Assembly: GCA_017617575.1 (NCBI GenBank)
Contig: JAFZVY010000085.1
Location: 26,348 to 90,347, forward strand
Reading direction: 5' to 3'
Source of the DNA: Bacteroidaceae bacterium
Lineage (GTDB): Bacteria; Bacteroidota; Bacteroidia; Bacteroidales; Bacteroidaceae
DNA: 64,000 nucleotides
Part shown: one piece after another, positions 26,574 through 36,073 of the stretch
Position numbering within the stretch: position 1 is the stretch's first letter
How the letters are laid out: each line of letters opens with the position of its first letter
The notes under the pieces: generated by a model
Told to the model about the DNA's origin: nothing
Seen by the model: only the letters and a program-made list of their open reading frames with translations
The model's database searches: none
Made by a program: the position numbers and the translations under genes

Positions 26574-27755
26574 TCATTTTGATGCTATTCCTTTCGCCAC
26601 AGCATAGCCGGTGGTCCATGCTGCCTGGAAGTTGAAGCCTCCTGTCACTCCGTCGATGTCGAGTACCTCGCCTGCAAAGAATAGGTTGGGGTAGTCCTTG
26701 CTTTCGAGCGTGTTCTTGTCAACGGCATCAAGGCTTATGCCACCACAGGTGACAAATTCGTCCTTGAAGGCATATCTTCCTGTTACGTCATATCTGTCAT
26801 TGAAGAGAATGTCGACCAGTCGGTTGATGTCCTTCTTGCCCAGTTCTCCCCAACGGCATTGTTTGCCAAGCTTAGAGACGAGGTAATCCCAGAGCCTTTG
26901 TTGCAATCCGTATGGACGGTATGACGATATCTGTTTCTGTTTATTGTCTTGTATTATCTCCTCTATGTATTCCTTAACAGCCTCCATGTCATGCTCACCC
27001 GTCCAGTTTACGAGGATAGGGAACTTGTAGTCATTCTCGCTCATGTATCTTGCTCCATGGGATGAGAGCTTGAGGATGGCAGGACCGCTCATGCCCCAAT
27101 GGGTTATGAGAAGCGGACCTTGTGCGCGGAATTTTGTTCCCGGAACGCAAGTCGTGGCGTTCTCTACCACTACGCCCATGAGGTCGTGCAGAGCCTTGTC
27201 CTTGATGGCAAAGGTGAAGAGGGATGGTACTGGTGGGATAATTTTTTCCTTCATAAATGCCAATGGCGACGACTCTATTCCTGATGCCATGCCGCCTGTG
27301 GTCATGATTACGTAGTCGTATTCCTTACGAATGCACTCAAGGTCATCCACACCTATTTTATAGTCATATTTAATGCCTATGCCCAGATGCCTTGCCTCCT
27401 GCATGAAGCAATCTATTATGGCGTGGCTGTCCTGCGCCTTTGGGAACACGCATTGGTCATCCTGAGTGACGAGCGGTACACCATGGTCCTCAAACCACTT
27501 GTAGGCATCCTTTGGGCCAAACTGCTTGAACAGTCGCTTCAGTAGACCTGCCCCACGAGGATAGACCTGCTTGAGGTCGGTCACGTCGCGGAAGGAGTTG
27601 GTGCAGTTGCAACGTCCACCTCCGGAAATCTCAACCTTGGCGAGTACTTTTTTACCCCTCTCAAAGATTGTGACCTCCATTTCTGGCACGGAACTCTTCA
27701 GTTCTATTGCTGAAAAGAAGCCTGCAGCTCCTCCTCCAATAATCGCTGTTTTCAC
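26574..27755 (-). CDS. HI0933/YhiN-family FAD-dependent oxidoreductase
   Basis: 393 residues. The N-terminal dinucleotide-binding loop is IIGGGAAGFFSAIEL (residues 4-18), followed by EISGGGRCNCTNS, the signature of the HI0933 group. The C-terminal FAD contact LFFAGEVLDIDGVTGGFNFQ and AWTTGYAVA are also present. It is a soluble flavoprotein of unknown physiological reaction that is often annotated as an aminoacetone oxidase-like protein. A minus-strand TACTTTTG box at 27780-27787 gives a 25-30 nt leader. Only the HI0933 family assignment is certain. Confidence 0.92.
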   Translation of the reverse strand: MKTAIIGGGAAGFFSAIELKSSVPEMEVTIFERGKKVLAKVEISGGGRCNCTNSFRDVTDLKQVYPRGAGLLKRLFKQFGPKDAYKWFEDHGVPLVTQDDQCVFPKAQDSHAIIDCFMQEARHLGIGIKYDYKIGVDDLECIRKEYDYVIMTTGGMASGIESSPLAFMKEKIIPPVPSLFTFAIKDKALHDLMGVVVENATTCVPGTKFRAQGPLLITHWGMSGPAILKLSSHGARYMSENDYKFPILVNWTGEHDMEAVKEYIEEIIQDNKQKQISSYRPYGLQQRLWDYLVSKLGKQCRWGELGKKDINRLVDILFNDRYDVTGRYAFKDEFVTCGGISLDAVDKNTLESKDYPNLFFAGEVLDIDGVTGGFNFQAAWTTGYAVAKGIASK

Positions 27756-27857
27756 TATTTTTAAGTCTTTTTATTGCACAAAAGTACTAATTATAATCCA
27801 AAATTCTGTAAAAGGCACTAAAAAGTTAACACTTGTATTATATTTTCCTAAAAAATG

Positions 27858-27889
27858 TTTGGAAGTTTCACTCAAAGTCTCTACCTTTG
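27858..27889 (+). promoter_or_regulatory. Promoter of tRNA-Asn
   Basis: TTTG (27858-27861), 20 bp, TACCTTTG (27882-27889). The tRNA 5' end lies 26 nt past the -7 box. Confidence 0.75.
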
Positions 27890-27914
27890 CACCGCATTTC
27901 AAAACCAAGTAACT

Positions 27915-27988
27915 GCTTCAGTAGCTCAGTTGGTTAGAGCACATGACTGTTAATCATGGGGTCGTTGGTTCAAGCCCATCCTGAAGCG
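27915..27988 (+). tRNA. tRNA-Asn (GTT anticodon)
   Basis: A cloverleaf folds with a perfect 7-bp acceptor stem (GCTTCAG with CTGAAGC), D-arm GCTC/GAGC, anticodon stem CATGA/TCATG and loop CTGTTAA, so the anticodon is GTT. The T-loop is TTCAAGC and discriminator G73 is as expected for Asn. The T-stem GTTGG/CCATC has one T-T mismatch. CCA is not encoded. It has its own promoter and terminator, a single-gene unit. Confidence 0.95.
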
Positions 27989-27992
27989 CAAG

Positions 27993-28022
27993 AAAGCCAT
28001 AGCATATCGCTATGGCTTTTTT
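27993..28022 (+). terminator. Intrinsic terminator of tRNA-Asn
   Basis: AAAGCCATAGC, loop ATATC, GCTATGGCTTT, then further T residues: an 11-bp perfect stem four bases after the tRNA. Confidence 0.9.
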
Positions 28023-28047
28023 GTGTTTTTGCACGTGATGAGAAAAG

Positions 28048-28109
28048 TCTCATACAGGTCTCATATTAGTCTCATAATAGACGCATATCGGAGGCAAGTC
28101 GAGAGTATG
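28048..28109. repeat. Direct 11-bp repeats upstream of rsgA
   Basis: TCTCATA begins at 28048, 28059 and 28070, and ACGCATA at 28081, exactly 11 bp apart. Two degenerate units (AGGCAAG at 28092, GAGTATG at 28103) continue the phase. The array ends about 35 bp above the rsgA -33 box. Confidence 0.8.
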
Positions 28110-28142
28110 CGGAGGAATGCAACACTTTTTAAGTTAAAAGAT

Positions 28143-28173
28143 TTTGCTTTGTCGCTGAAACCCACTACCTTTG
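28143..28173 (+). promoter_or_regulatory. Promoter of rsgA
   Basis: TTTG (28143-28146), 19 bp, TACCTTTG (28166-28173). It overlaps an in-frame TTG at 28171, ruling that codon out as the start and favouring the TTG at 28198. Confidence 0.75.
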
Positions 28174-28197
28174 CACACAAACAAACAGTTAAGCACA

Positions 28198-29154
28198 TTG
28201 AAAGGATTAGTAATTCGCAATACGGGGTATAGTTATACCGTCAAGACTGACGAGGGAGATGTCTATGACTGCAAGGTCAAGGGCAACTTCCGCATTCGTG
28301 GTATTCGTACCACAAATCCTGTGGCTATTGGCGACAGGGTGGAGTTTACTCCAGAGAAGCCTGCGGATGCCGACATAGAGCAGGCACGTCAGGGACTTAT
28401 CACGGCTCTTGAGGACCGTAAGAACTATATCATTCGTAAGTCAACCAACCTGAGTAAGCAGTCGCACATCATAGCTGCCAACGTGGATCTGTGTTTCCTC
28501 ATAGTCACGGTTACGCAGCCTGAGACGTCGCTCACGTTCATCGACCGTTTCCTTGCAAGTGCGGAGGCGTACAGAGTGCCTGTCACGCTCGTGTTCAACA
28601 AGGTGGACGTGGTGGATGACGAATGGAAGGAGTATCTTGATGGCGTAATCCGACTGTATGAGACCGTGGGCTACGAGTGCCGACGCATATCTGCCAAGAC
28701 AGGCGAGGGAGTGGAGGAACTCCGCAAGGAACTGTCGGGCAAGATTGTGTGTCTTTCAGGCAATAGTGGCGTGGGCAAGAGTACGCTCATAAATGCGCTT
28801 TACCCTAACCTCAACCTCAGGACAAGCGAGATTTCGGATGCCTACAACACGGGTAAGCATACCACGACATTCTCCGAGATGTACGAGGTGGAGGGCGGTG
28901 GCTACATAATAGACACTCCGGGAATTAAGGGATTCGGTACTTTCAATATGCAGAAGGAGGAGATAAGCCATTACTTCAGGGAGATATTCCACTTCTCTTC
29001 CGAGTGCCGCTTCAACAACTGCACCCACACCCACGAGCCACATTGTGCCGTGCTGGAGGCTGTAGAGCGTCACGACATAAGTGAGAGCAGATATAATTCA
29101 TACCTTTCAATGCTTGAAGATGAAAAAGAGGATAAGTATCGTAGCGGTAATTAG
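28198..29154 (+). CDS. rsgA: Ribosome small-subunit-dependent GTPase A
   Basis: 318 residues from a TTG start that gives [20 protein letters not shown], the normal start of RsgA. Domains: N-terminal OB fold (1 to about 75), a circularly permuted GTPase with NKVDVVDD (G4) before [14 protein letters not shown] (G1) and DTPGIKGFG (G3), and a C-terminal zinc finger ([14 protein letters not shown]). RsgA acts in late 30S subunit maturation. Its 3' end overlaps the TPR gene by 35 bases. The non-ATG start and the short leader after the promoter suggest modest expression, which is inference. Confidence 0.93.
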   Translation: MKGLVIRNTGYSYTVKTDEGDVYDCKVKGNFRIRGIRTTNPVAIGDRVEFTPEKPADADIEQARQGLITALEDRKNYIIRKSTNLSKQSHIIAANVDLCFLIVTVTQPETSLTFIDRFLASAEAYRVPVTLVFNKVDVVDDEWKEYLDGVIRLYETVGYECRRISAKTGEGVEELRKELSGKIVCLSGNSGVGKSTLINALYPNLNLRTSEISDAYNTGKHTTTFSEMYEVEGGGYIIDTPGIKGFGTFNMQKEEISHYFREIFHFSSECRFNNCTHTHEPHCAVLEAVERHDISESRYNSYLSMLEDEKEDKYRSGN

Positions 29155-29944
29155 TGCCTTTGCACTCTCATCGTTTGCCCAGACATACGAGCAGTATGTG
29201 GAGGCAGGCAATCGCCTTGCGCAGAACGATTCGCTCGCTGAGGCTGAGGTGCAATACAGGAACGCCTTGCGCCTTGCGCCTGAGGACTATCGTAATGCGC
29301 TTGTGTATAGCAACATTGCCAAGATTCAGCATGCGCAGGGACAGGACCAGAGGGCTCTCACTTCATACGAGCTTGCCCTAAACATAGTGCCTCGCAACGT
29401 GCCTATTCTCAAGTCGAGGGCTGATCTCTACCTGAGCCTTGGCAACCTCTCGAAGGCACTTATTGACTATCGTAACATCCTTGAGGTTGACCCAAACAAC
29501 ACGGATGCTCTTCAGTATCTTGGCTACATCTTCACCAAGCAGCGTGAATATGCAAAGGCAAAGACTCACTACGAGCGTCTGTTGTCCATCGACCCGGATA
29601 ATTATACAGCCCTGTTGGGCGTGGCAATACTCTTTCAGGAATGTGGCAAGCCAGGCGAGGCGATGGCACGTCTCTCCGTCCTTGCCGACAGGTATCCTGA
29701 CCGAGCAGAGATATACAGTATGAGAGCAGAGATAGAAGCGGAAGCCAACCAACCGGAATTGGCGATTATGGATCTTGACAAGGCTATCAGCCTTCAACCC
29801 GACAACAAGAACATGATTCTCACTCGTGGCTTCATTCATCTCAAGAATAATAACAAGTTCCTTGCCAAGCGCGACTTTGAACGTGCAATAGCTCTCGGAG
29901 TCCCACGTGGACAACTCAAGAAGGAACTGAAAATGGTTAAGTAG
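29120..29944 (+). CDS. Secreted or periplasmic tetratricopeptide repeat protein
   Basis: 274 residues from [20 protein letters not shown], a clear signal peptide (about 1-20); a longer in-frame reading from 29081 would bury it. The mature protein consists of about six TPR units (for example [80 protein letters not shown]). It is probably periplasmic, mediating protein-protein contacts. The start lies inside the end of rsgA, so the two are co-transcribed. The partner is unknown. Confidence 0.88.
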   Translation: MKKRISIVAVISAFALSSFAQTYEQYVEAGNRLAQNDSLAEAEVQYRNALRLAPEDYRNALVYSNIAKIQHAQGQDQRALTSYELALNIVPRNVPILKSRADLYLSLGNLSKALIDYRNILEVDPNNTDALQYLGYIFTKQREYAKAKTHYERLLSIDPDNYTALLGVAILFQECGKPGEAMARLSVLADRYPDRAEIYSMRAEIEAEANQPELAIMDLDKAISLQPDNKNMILTRGFIHLKNNNKFLAKRDFERAIALGVPRGQLKKELKMVK

Positions 29945-30026
29945 TATAGGGACCAGAAGACCCACCCTGACCCTTTCTATAGGGAGGAAACAGGTTACGT
30001 CTTTGCTCCATTCTTCGACTCTCTTT

Positions 30027-30070
30027 GGGCGAAAGTCTTATGGAGAATGGGCGAAAGTCTTGGTCGAAAT
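30027..30070. repeat. Two 13-bp direct repeats spaced 22 bp
   Basis: GGGCGAAAGTCTT occurs at 30027 and again at 30049, a 22-bp offset, with a related GGTCGAAAT at 30062 out of phase. It lies upstream of hflX and may be a small relative of the 22-bp arrays, but two units could be chance. Confidence 0.45.
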
Positions 30071-30161
30071 CCTTTTTAAGTTTTTTTAGTCTTAGCATAA
30101 ACTGAGATGTAGTAGCAAGAACTAAAAAACTTACAAACCAAAAAACTTAAAAACTAAAGTA

Positions 30162-31745
30162 ATGAAAGAATTCGTAATAACAGAGGCAAAGGTGGAAACA
30201 GCTATACTGGTTGGTCTTATCACGCCTCAACAGAATGAAAGAAAGACAACTGAATACCTTGACGAACTGGAGTTTCTTGCAGAGACGGCTGGTGCAAAGG
30301 TAATCAAGCGATACACACAGAAGGTGAACGGCCCAAGTAGCGTCACTTATCTTGGTACGGGTAAGCTGGAGGAGATAGCCCAGTTTATCAAGGACAAGCA
30401 GGATGAGGTGGATGCCTACTGGGAGGAACAGATTGCCCTCGGCAACCCTTATCAGCAGACCATCGTGACGGGTACAAAGGCTCGCCACGGAGATGAGTAC
30501 ATGGAGGAAGAGGACGACTCTTACTTCGTGAATGATGACGAGGGCGAATACCGCAACACCAAGAGCCGCAAGCAACGCAAGCTGGAGAAGCTCCTCGCAA
30601 AGCAGAAGGCACAGATGCAGAAGGAGCAGGAAGTGCCACAGCCTGTAGGTATGGTTATCTTTGATGACGAGCTGAGCGCAAAGCAGATTCGCAACATAGA
30701 GCAGGTGCTTCAGGTCAAGATACTTGACCGTACGAGCCTTATCCTCGACATCTTTGCCATGCGTGCCCAGACGGCAGCAGCCAAGACGCAGGTGGAGCTT
30801 GCCCAGTACAAGTACATGCTTCCTCGACTCACACGTCTCTGGACTCACCTTGAGCGTCAGCGTGGTGGTGCCGTGGGACTTCGTGGACCGGGTGAGACTC
30901 AGTTGGAGATGGACCAGCGAATCATTCGCAATCGTATGTCGCTCCTCAAGGAACGTCTTGCCGAGATAGACCAGCAGAAATCCACCCAGCGCAAGAACCG
31001 CGGAAGGCTCATTCGTGCCGCACTCGTGGGTTATACCAATGTGGGTAAGAGTACGCTCATGAACCTCCTTGCCAAGAGTGACATCTTTGCCGAGAACAAG
31101 CTCTTTGCCACTCTCGACACGACTGTTCGCAAGGTCATCATAGACAACCTCCCATTCCTCCTTTCAGACACGGTAGGATTCATTCGTAAGTTGCCAACAG
31201 ACCTTGTGGAGTCGTTCAAGTCAACACTTGACGAGGTGCGTGAGGCAGACCTTCTCCTTCATGTGGTGGACATCTCCCATCCAGACTTTGAGGACCAGAT
31301 AAAGGTGGTGGAGAAGACCCTTGCCGACCTCGGTTGTGCCGACAAGCCGAAGATGTATATCTTCAACAAGATTGACGCTTACCGCTGGGTAGAGAAGGAG
31401 GCTGACGACCTTACTCCACGTACAAAGGAGAACATACCTCTCGACGAGCTTATGAACACGTGGATGGCACGTCTCGGTTGTGAGGACGTAAGAGTGAAGA
31501 GCGAGGATGCTCCTGCGGCATCATCCATCAAGTCATACGTGGTGAATGACGACATAAAGGAGAAGGCTACCAAGGAGCAGCTTGGAGCCACACTCGGCAC
31601 GTTCTTCATCTCAGCACGTGAGAAGACAAATATTGACTCTATGCGTGAGGTATTATACAAGAAAGTTAAGGAACTTCACGTACAGAAATATCCATACAAC
31701 GACTTCCTCTACAACTCGTATGACGAGAATGGCGAGGTTCAGTAA
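30162..31745 (+). CDS. hflX: GTPase HflX
   Basis: 527 residues, longer than E. coli HflX (426). The N-terminal HflX domain ([19 protein letters not shown]) is interrupted at about 90-165 by a charged insertion ([20 protein letters not shown], then [18 protein letters not shown]). A coiled-coil with [17 protein letters not shown] follows, then the G domain: GYTNVGKST (G1), [10 protein letters not shown] (G3) and NKID (G4). HflX binds 50S subunits and rescues or splits stalled ribosomes under stress. A second acidic insertion ([20 protein letters not shown]) is near the C-terminus. A strong terminator follows. Confidence 0.93.
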   Translation: MKEFVITEAKVETAILVGLITPQQNERKTTEYLDELEFLAETAGAKVIKRYTQKVNGPSSVTYLGTGKLEEIAQFIKDKQDEVDAYWEEQIALGNPYQQTIVTGTKARHGDEYMEEEDDSYFVNDDEGEYRNTKSRKQRKLEKLLAKQKAQMQKEQEVPQPVGMVIFDDELSAKQIRNIEQVLQVKILDRTSLILDIFAMRAQTAAAKTQVELAQYKYMLPRLTRLWTHLERQRGGAVGLRGPGETQLEMDQRIIRNRMSLLKERLAEIDQQKSTQRKNRGRLIRAALVGYTNVGKSTLMNLLAKSDIFAENKLFATLDTTVRKVIIDNLPFLLSDTVGFIRKLPTDLVESFKSTLDEVREADLLLHVVDISHPDFEDQIKVVEKTLADLGCADKPKMYIFNKIDAYRWVEKEADDLTPRTKENIPLDELMNTWMARLGCEDVRVKSEDAPAASSIKSYVVNDDIKEKATKEQLGATLGTFFISAREKTNIDSMREVLYKKVKELHVQKYPYNDFLYNSYDENGEVQ

Positions 31746-31752
31746 TAAAAAC

Positions 31753-31789
31753 AAGGCTGTTGGAATCATTTCCAGCAGCCTTATTTTTG
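31753..31789 (+). terminator. Intrinsic terminator of hflX
   Basis: AAGGCTGTTGGAA (31753-31765) pairs with TTCCAGCAGCCTT (31770-31782) with one G-T pair; ATTTTTG follows. Confidence 0.85.
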
Positions 31790-32027
31790 ACCTGTACGCT
31801 TGAATATTTTTGCTCATAACTATAATGGATAAATCTTCATAAATGGTTGGTGTCCATTTTTTAACATTATTCCAACAAATTTAACACATAACTGTTAATG
31901 TGTTAACAAATGAATCACTCCTAATAAGAGGATAAAAAAGACGAAAAGAAGCCATGACAACATCAAAAATCATTTGAATGTTGCTCGCATTCACCCTGTC
32001 ATTTCCACGTTTCAAGTTCGTCGATAC

Positions 32028-32251
32028 TCCGTCAATTCTCCGTCGATACTCCCTTGATTCTCCTATACAACTCCGGAGAATGTCCATCGAATCTCCATCG
32101 AATGTCCATCGAATGTCCATCGATTCGATGGACATTCGATGGAGATGCGGTGGAGATGCGGTGAGTATCCTATGGATACAATACGGAGTATCAACGGAGG
32201 AAGAAGGGAGTATCGACGGAGAATTGACGGACAAGCGTCGGACAGATAACA
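32028..32251. repeat. Phased inverted array, copy 2 (11-bp period)
   Basis: TCC recurs at 32028, 32039, 32050, 32061, 32072, 32083, 32094, 32105 and 32116. GGA recurs at 32130, 32141, 32152, 32174, 32185, 32196, 32207, 32218, 32229 and 32240, with GAG at 32163. The centre is a 13-bp perfect stem at 32111-32137. Units GGAGTATCGAC and GGAGAATTGAC occur on both arms, offset by one unit. It lies between hflX and pflB, about 250 bp above the pfl promoter. It is homologous to copy 1 in reverse orientation, including flanks. Confidence 0.95.
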
Positions 32252-32490
32252 TCGGGAAAACAAAGACGGAAAATATGATTGTTAAATTATCAATTATTTA
32301 ATAAGTAAATAATAAAATAGTTTTTTAAGCTCGAACATTTTTAAAGTACGAACCGTTAGCTCGGCGTAGTAAATTATCATTAATTATTATTTGCGTAGTA
32401 TATGAAAAAACATACCTAAGCGGAACAGGTTATACTCAATAATTCATCAAGAATGAGTATTTTCGCTATGCAGGGATAAATAGATATACA

Positions 32491-32526
32491 CTTATTCGGA
32501 TAAGTAAGGAAAAAGCATTACCTTTG
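32491..32526 (+). promoter_or_regulatory. Promoter of pflB-pflA with an overlapping dyad
   Basis: The -7 box TACCTTTG is at 32519-32526. A TTCG at 32495 sits at -33 spacing and lies inside the dyad CTTAT-TCGG-ATAAG (32491-32504). Transcription would begin near 32533, leaving a leader of about 165 nt that is notably C-rich and G-poor. The dyad could bind an FNR/CRP-like factor, which is inference. Confidence 0.6.
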
Positions 32527-32696
32527 CAGCACATTTAAGGTAAGTCAGTTTAAGTATATCAAAATTCCATAGGTCTTGCTTTTATTGCAAACCTTTAATT
32601 TATATCTCACACATTTTATTCTACCCCTACACGAAATTATTACACGGCGACTCAATAAGGAAACTATTATATATCATTTTATACATTCTCACATTC

Positions 32697-34934
32697 ATGA
32701 AATTATCTAATCAGACAGAAAGTTTCGACGGCTACATGTGGAAGCGCGAAATCAATGTGCGTGACTTTATTCAGCACAACTACACTCCTTACACTGGAGA
32801 TGACTCATTCCTCGTAGGTCCTACTGAGAAGACAAAGGCTGTTTGGGCTAAGCTCACAGACATGTTCAAGGTGGAACGCGAGAAGGGTGTATATGACGCA
32901 GAAACACGTTTGCCTCAGTCGCTCGACACCTATGGTGCCGGATACATTGACAAGGACAACGAAGTAATCGTCGGACTCCAGACTGACGCACCACTCAAGC
33001 GTGGCATTTTCCCTAAGGGAGGTATCCGTATGGTGGAATCAGCCCTCAAGGCATACGGATATGCACTCGACCCTGCAACTAAAGAAATATACACTAAATA
33101 TCGCAAGACACACAACGAAGGTGTGTTCTCAGCATATAACAAGGATATACGTGCTGCACGTCACGCACACATCATCACTGGTCTTCCTGATGCCTACGGA
33201 CGTGGACGCATCATCGGCGACTACCGCCGTATCGCACTCTATGGTGTGAACAACCTCATCGAGGAGCGCAAGCGCTTCCTTGAGCGTCTTGACCTTCAGG
33301 AGATGAATGAGGAGTGCATCCGTCGTCGTGAGGAGACATCAGAGCAGATTGGTGCCCTCAAGGCATTCGTTAATATGTGTGCCGCATACGGATTCGACGT
33401 GACACGTCCAGCACAGAACGCTCGCGAGGCTGTACAGTGGGTTTACTTCGGTTACCTCGGTGCCGTTAAGGACCAGGACGGAGCTGCCATGTCACTCGGT
33501 CGTGTGAGCACATTCCTCGACATCTTCATCGAGCGTGACATCAAGGAAGGCACGCTTACAGAAGAGGAGGCACAGGAACTTATCGACCAGATGGTGATAA
33601 AGCTCCGTATCGTGCGTTTCCTCCGTACTCCTGAGTACAACGACCTCTTCTCTGGCGACCCTGTATGGGTAACTGAGTCAATAGGTGGTATGGGTGTTGA
33701 CGGACGTACACTCGTCACAAAGACTTCTTACCGTATCCTCAACACACTCGTCAACCTCGGTCCTGCACCAGAGCCAAACCTCACGGTTCTTTGGTCAAAC
33801 AACCTTCCTGAGAACTGGAAGAAGTTCTGTGCCAAGATGTCAATCAAGACAAGTGCCATCCAGTATGAGAACGACGACCTCATGCGTCCTGACTACGGCG
33901 ACGACTACGGTATCGCTTGTTGCGTAAGCCCAATGAAGATTGGTAAGCAGATGCAGTTCTTCGGAGCGCGTGCCAACCTTGCCAAGTGTCTCCTTTATGC
34001 CATCAACGGTGGACGTGACGAGATTACAGGTGAGCAGGTTGGTCCTGAGTTCTCACCTATCACAGGCGACTACCTTGAGTACGACGAGCTCATGGCTAAG
34101 TATGAGAACATGATGCGCTGGTTGGCTAAGACATACGTCAACGCACTCATGATTATCCACTATATGCACGACAAGTACGACTACGAGGCTTACCAGATGT
34201 CTCTCATCGACGGTGACGTTATTCGTACACGTGCAACAGGTATCGCTGGTCTCTCCATCGTTACCGACTCACTTGCTGCCGTCAAGTACGGCAAGGTCAA
34301 GATTGTCCGCGACGAGCGTGGCTTGGCTGTTGACTTCAAGCAGGAAGGCGAGTACGTACCATTCGGTAATAATGACGACGATACAGACAAGCTTGCCCTC
34401 ATGATTACGGAGAAGTTCATGGAGTACCTCCGTCAGCATGACACATACCGTAACGCCATCCCTACACAGTCACTCCTCACCATCACATCCAACATCATGT
34501 ATGGTAAGAACACAGGTGCCACACCTGACGGACGTGGCAAGGGTGTTCCATTCGCTCCGGGGGCTAACCCAATGAACGGACGTGACACAAAGGGTGCCGT
34601 TGCTGCACTTGCTTCTGTGGCTAAGCTTCCATTCCAGCACTCACATGACGGTATCTCCTACACATTTGCCATCTCTCCTTCCACACTCGGTAAGGACGAG
34701 GAGACAAAGGCTGAGAACCTCGTGAACCTCATGGATGGTTACTTCACACCAGACGGTGGACACCACCTCAACGTGAACGTGTTTGACCGTGAGCTTCTCG
34801 TGGATGCAATGGAGCACCCAGAGAAGTACCCACAACTCACAATACGCGTCAGCGGCTATGCCGTGAACTTCGTTAAGCTCACACGTGAGCAGCAGCTCGA
34901 CGTATTGTCACGTACAATCAACCATAGCTTGTAA
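32697..34934 (+). CDS. pflB: Formate C-acetyltransferase (pyruvate formate-lyase)
   Basis: 745 residues, close to the E. coli enzyme (760). It converts pyruvate and CoA to acetyl-CoA and formate in anaerobic mixed-acid fermentation. The catalytic cysteine pair is Cys408-Cys409 ([10 protein letters not shown]). The glycyl radical motif RVSGYAVNF has Gly720 near the C-terminus. The activating enzyme gene follows after an 8-nt gap, so the two are co-translated. The gene has its own promoter and a long leader. Codon use is strongly biased, as expected for a highly expressed fermentation enzyme. Confidence 0.97.
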   Translation: MKLSNQTESFDGYMWKREINVRDFIQHNYTPYTGDDSFLVGPTEKTKAVWAKLTDMFKVEREKGVYDAETRLPQSLDTYGAGYIDKDNEVIVGLQTDAPLKRGIFPKGGIRMVESALKAYGYALDPATKEIYTKYRKTHNEGVFSAYNKDIRAARHAHIITGLPDAYGRGRIIGDYRRIALYGVNNLIEERKRFLERLDLQEMNEECIRRREETSEQIGALKAFVNMCAAYGFDVTRPAQNAREAVQWVYFGYLGAVKDQDGAAMSLGRVSTFLDIFIERDIKEGTLTEEEAQELIDQMVIKLRIVRFLRTPEYNDLFSGDPVWVTESIGGMGVDGRTLVTKTSYRILNTLVNLGPAPEPNLTVLWSNNLPENWKKFCAKMSIKTSAIQYENDDLMRPDYGDDYGIACCVSPMKIGKQMQFFGARANLAKCLLYAINGGRDEITGEQVGPEFSPITGDYLEYDELMAKYENMMRWLAKTYVNALMIIHYMHDKYDYEAYQMSLIDGDVIRTRATGIAGLSIVTDSLAAVKYGKVKIVRDERGLAVDFKQEGEYVPFGNNDDDTDKLALMITEKFMEYLRQHDTYRNAIPTQSLLTITSNIMYGKNTGATPDGRGKGVPFAPGANPMNGRDTKGAVAALASVAKLPFQHSHDGISYTFAISPSTLGKDEETKAENLVNLMDGYFTPDGGHHLNVNVFDRELLVDAMEHPEKYPQLTIRVSGYAVNFVKLTREQQLDVLSRTINHSL

Positions 34935-34942
34935 GGAAAAAT

Positions 34943-35674
34943 ATGATAGGACGCATTCATTCACTCGAATCGTTCGGTACAGTAGATGGCCCTGGAATTA
35001 GGTTTGTAGCCTTTTTCCAGGGCTGCCCTATGAGATGCCAGTTCTGCCATAATCCCGACACGTGGAACCCAAATGCACCGGTCAAGTACGAATGGACTCC
35101 GGAGCAACTCCTTGACGAGGTGAAGAAATACAAGAACTTCATCCGTAAGGGCGGTGTGACCTGTACGGGAGGTGAACCGCTCATGCAGGCAGACTTCATC
35201 CTTGAGTTCTTCCGCCTGTGCAAGGTTGAAGGCTTCCACACGGCACTCGACACAAGCGGAGTGATATTCACGGACAAGGCACGTCAGGTACTCGAATACA
35301 CCGACCTCGTGTTGCTCGACATAAAGACGCTTGACGACAGCATCCACAAGGCTTACACTGGCGTAACGAGGACAAACAACCAAGCGTTCCTTGACTATCT
35401 TGAGAGCATCCGCAAACCTGTGTGGATTCGTCACGTTGTCGTACCTGGGATAACGGACGATGACGAGCGTCTCACGGCATTGGCAAAGCACCTTTCAGCA
35501 TACAAATGCGTGGAACGTGTTGAACTTCTGCCTTACCACACCATGGGACGATATAAATATGAGGAACTTGGCATCAAATACCCTCTCGAAGGCGTGGAAG
35601 AACTATCGGAAGAGAGGAAAAAAAGTGCAATAAACATATTTAAGAAGCATTTAGGTTGTAAAATAGTTGCATAA
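34943..35674 (+). CDS. pflA: Pyruvate formate-lyase activating enzyme (radical SAM)
   Basis: 243 residues, as in E. coli PflA (246). The radical SAM cluster motif CPMRCQFCHNPDTW (C-x3-C-x2-C) is near residue 30, followed by the glycine motif TGGEP. It generates the glycyl radical on PflB using S-adenosylmethionine and a 4Fe-4S cluster. It lies immediately downstream of pflB and is co-transcribed with it. Confidence 0.97.
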   Translation: MIGRIHSLESFGTVDGPGIRFVAFFQGCPMRCQFCHNPDTWNPNAPVKYEWTPEQLLDEVKKYKNFIRKGGVTCTGGEPLMQADFILEFFRLCKVEGFHTALDTSGVIFTDKARQVLEYTDLVLLDIKTLDDSIHKAYTGVTRTNNQAFLDYLESIRKPVWIRHVVVPGITDDDERLTALAKHLSAYKCVERVELLPYHTMGRYKYEELGIKYPLEGVEELSEERKKSAINIFKKHLGCKIVA

Positions 35675-35772
35675 TTACGTCTATTGTGTCATAATTGTAA
35701 ATAATTTGCGATAAAAAGCATGTTGCATTAAAAAAAGTCAACGAAAGATAAGGTATGTAACGGAATTACACA

Positions 35773-35780
35773 TATATTTG
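35773..35780 (+). promoter_or_regulatory. Isolated -7 box TATATTTG
   Basis: It lies downstream of pflA and about 135 bp before an intrinsic terminator, with no gene between. A 15-codon ORF (MNKIDLSNNNSLNAI) is at 35847-35894. No good -33 box is present. It may start a short orphan RNA. Confidence 0.35.
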
Positions 35781-35915
35781 TGACATAAATATCAAATGTA
35801 AATCAGTTATTATACTGGCTAATGGTTTATATAAAATCGTTGCGAAATGAACAAGATAGACCTAAGTAATAATAATTCACTAAATGCTATTTAATACAAA
35901 TGTGTTAAAGGATTT

Positions 35916-35955
35916 AAAAAAGGCTCTTCCGTTGTGAAACGTAAGAGCCTTTTTC
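35916..35955 (+). terminator. Intrinsic terminator downstream of pflA
   Basis: AAAAAGGCTCTT and AAGAGCCTTTTT enclose a 14-nt loop, and the right arm's T-run continues to 35954. It may end the pfl transcript or the putative orphan RNA. Confidence 0.8.
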
Positions 35956-36073
35956 TTGTGAATATGTTGCGACACACATTCATGGTTAATCTTATCTGCA
36001 AAACAGATGATATATTAAGCCATCCTATCTTATAGCCTTATAACCGCGTAACCTTATAACCGTAAAAACCGCA

